A stretch of DNA of 50,020 bases, taken from Spartobacteria bacterium (GTDB lineage Bacteria > Verrucomicrobiota > Verrucomicrobiia > Chthoniobacterales > UBA6821). Position 1 is the stretch's first letter. Each line of letters starts with the position of its first letter. Positions 49,581 to 50,020 of the stretch are shown here, one piece after another. The position numbers and the translations under genes are program-made. The stretch is from positions 1 to 50,020 of the forward strand of contig CANKWU010000013.1 in NCBI GenBank assembly GCA_947487385.1, read 5' to 3'. The notes under the pieces are model-generated. The model was not told the DNA's origin. It was given only the letters and a program-made list of their open reading frames with translations, and ran no database searches.

Positions 49581-50020
49581 TCAGAGCAAGATGGTCTGTT
49601 CTCGGTTTGGCCCTACGCTTGCGATCGACAGTTTTGCTCCGGAGAGGTCGCAGATCTTCAGCAAATAATCCTTCGCTCGCTCCGGCATCAGGTTCCAGTC
49701 GCGAATTTGGTCGGTTGGCGTCAGCCAACCCGGCATTTCGATATACACCGGCTCGCATGCGGCGAGTTGCGCGTAATCCATCGGGGGGGTCTCCAGGAGG
49801 GCGCCGTTTAGTCGGTAGTGCGTGCAAACTTTCACCGATGCCAGCGAGTCAAGGCCGTCAAGGTTCGTGACGGCAAGTGTGTCAATGCCGTTAATCATTC
49901 CAGCGTAACGAACTGCGACAGCATCAAACCAGCCGCACCTCCGGGCCCGTCCGGTCGTCGATCCGAACTCGCGTCCCATTCCGTGCAGCATATCCCCCAA
50001 ACCTTCGTCCTCCGTCGGGA
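49581..50020 (-). CDS. purA: Adenylosuccinate synthetase, C-terminal part (5' end beyond window)
   Basis: The last 146 residues of PurA are visible, running off the right edge. The frame reads PTEDEGLGDMLHGMGREFGSTTGRARRCGWFDAVAVRYA, which matches the GTTTGRxRRCGWFD substrate-binding region, then NGIDTLAVTNLDGLDSLASVKVCTHYRL, followed by a C-terminal tail LSGAKLSIASVGPNREQTILL. The enzyme joins IMP and aspartate using GTP in AMP synthesis. The N-terminal GTP-binding region is outside the window. Confidence 0.95.
   Translation of the reverse strand, partial: PTEDEGLGDMLHGMGREFGSTTGRARRCGWFDAVAVRYAGMINGIDTLAVTNLDGLDSLASVKVCTHYRLNGALLETPPMDYAQLAACEPVYIEMPGWLTPTDQIRDWNLMPERAKDYLLKICDLSGAKLSIASVGPNREQTILL

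Overview
The window looks like a chromosomal segment of a Verrucomicrobiota (PVC superphylum) bacterium, or a close relative. The evidence is a 51-residue small basic protein of a PVC-associated type (46797-46952), a complete Alternative Complex III respiratory module fused into a heme-copper oxidase cluster, a full Gram-negative elongasome cluster (mreB-mreC-mreD-mrdA-rng), and start codons that mostly lack a Shine-Dalgarno sequence. No tool was run. All family names come from reading motifs in the translations.

Region 1 (1-16770, minus strand) is an unbroken respiratory locus of 17 genes with no gap above 24 bases and many 1-13 base overlaps. In transcription order it holds actA (pentaheme cytochrome), actB (molybdopterin-like plus Fe-S), actC, actD, actE, actF, a small membrane protein, a CcoN-like protein, a CcoO-like cytochrome, a monoheme cytochrome c, ctaC, ctaD, ctaA, ctaB, a 41-residue membrane peptide, ctaE and a SCO1-type copper chaperone cut by the window edge. 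Together it would oxidise menaquinol, pass electrons through cytochromes c to an A-type oxidase, and make heme A and load copper for it. The CcoN-like protein has lost every canonical heme and copper histidine.

Region 2 (16934-27595) carries a DUF192 exported protein, RNase E/G, PBP2, MreD, MreC and MreB (cell elongation), then divergent aroC with a small overlapping ORF, a RluE-type pseudouridine synthase and an MFS transporter. Region 3 (27813-33079) has gltB and a tandem ACT-domain protein, separated by an inverted-repeat element.

Region 4 (33166-38442, minus strand) is a defence island: a decayed type I HsdM fragment, and a tightly coupled operon of a 52-aa ORF, a PstI/BsuBI-type methyltransferase, the matching endonuclease, a 36-aa ORF and an AIPR (abortive infection phage resistance) protein. 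The start/stop coupling through to AIPR suggests one restriction plus abortive-infection unit. This is the best candidate for an under-described system here.

Region 5 (38872-50020) is mostly housekeeping: dksA-like/rpmG/rpsR operon with a strong terminator, a four-helix membrane protein, hisS-aspS-apaG-glgX, tRNA-Glu(UUC), the small basic protein, a sigma54-type regulator with a Glu at the phospho-acceptor position, uppS, and the 3' part of purA running off the right edge.
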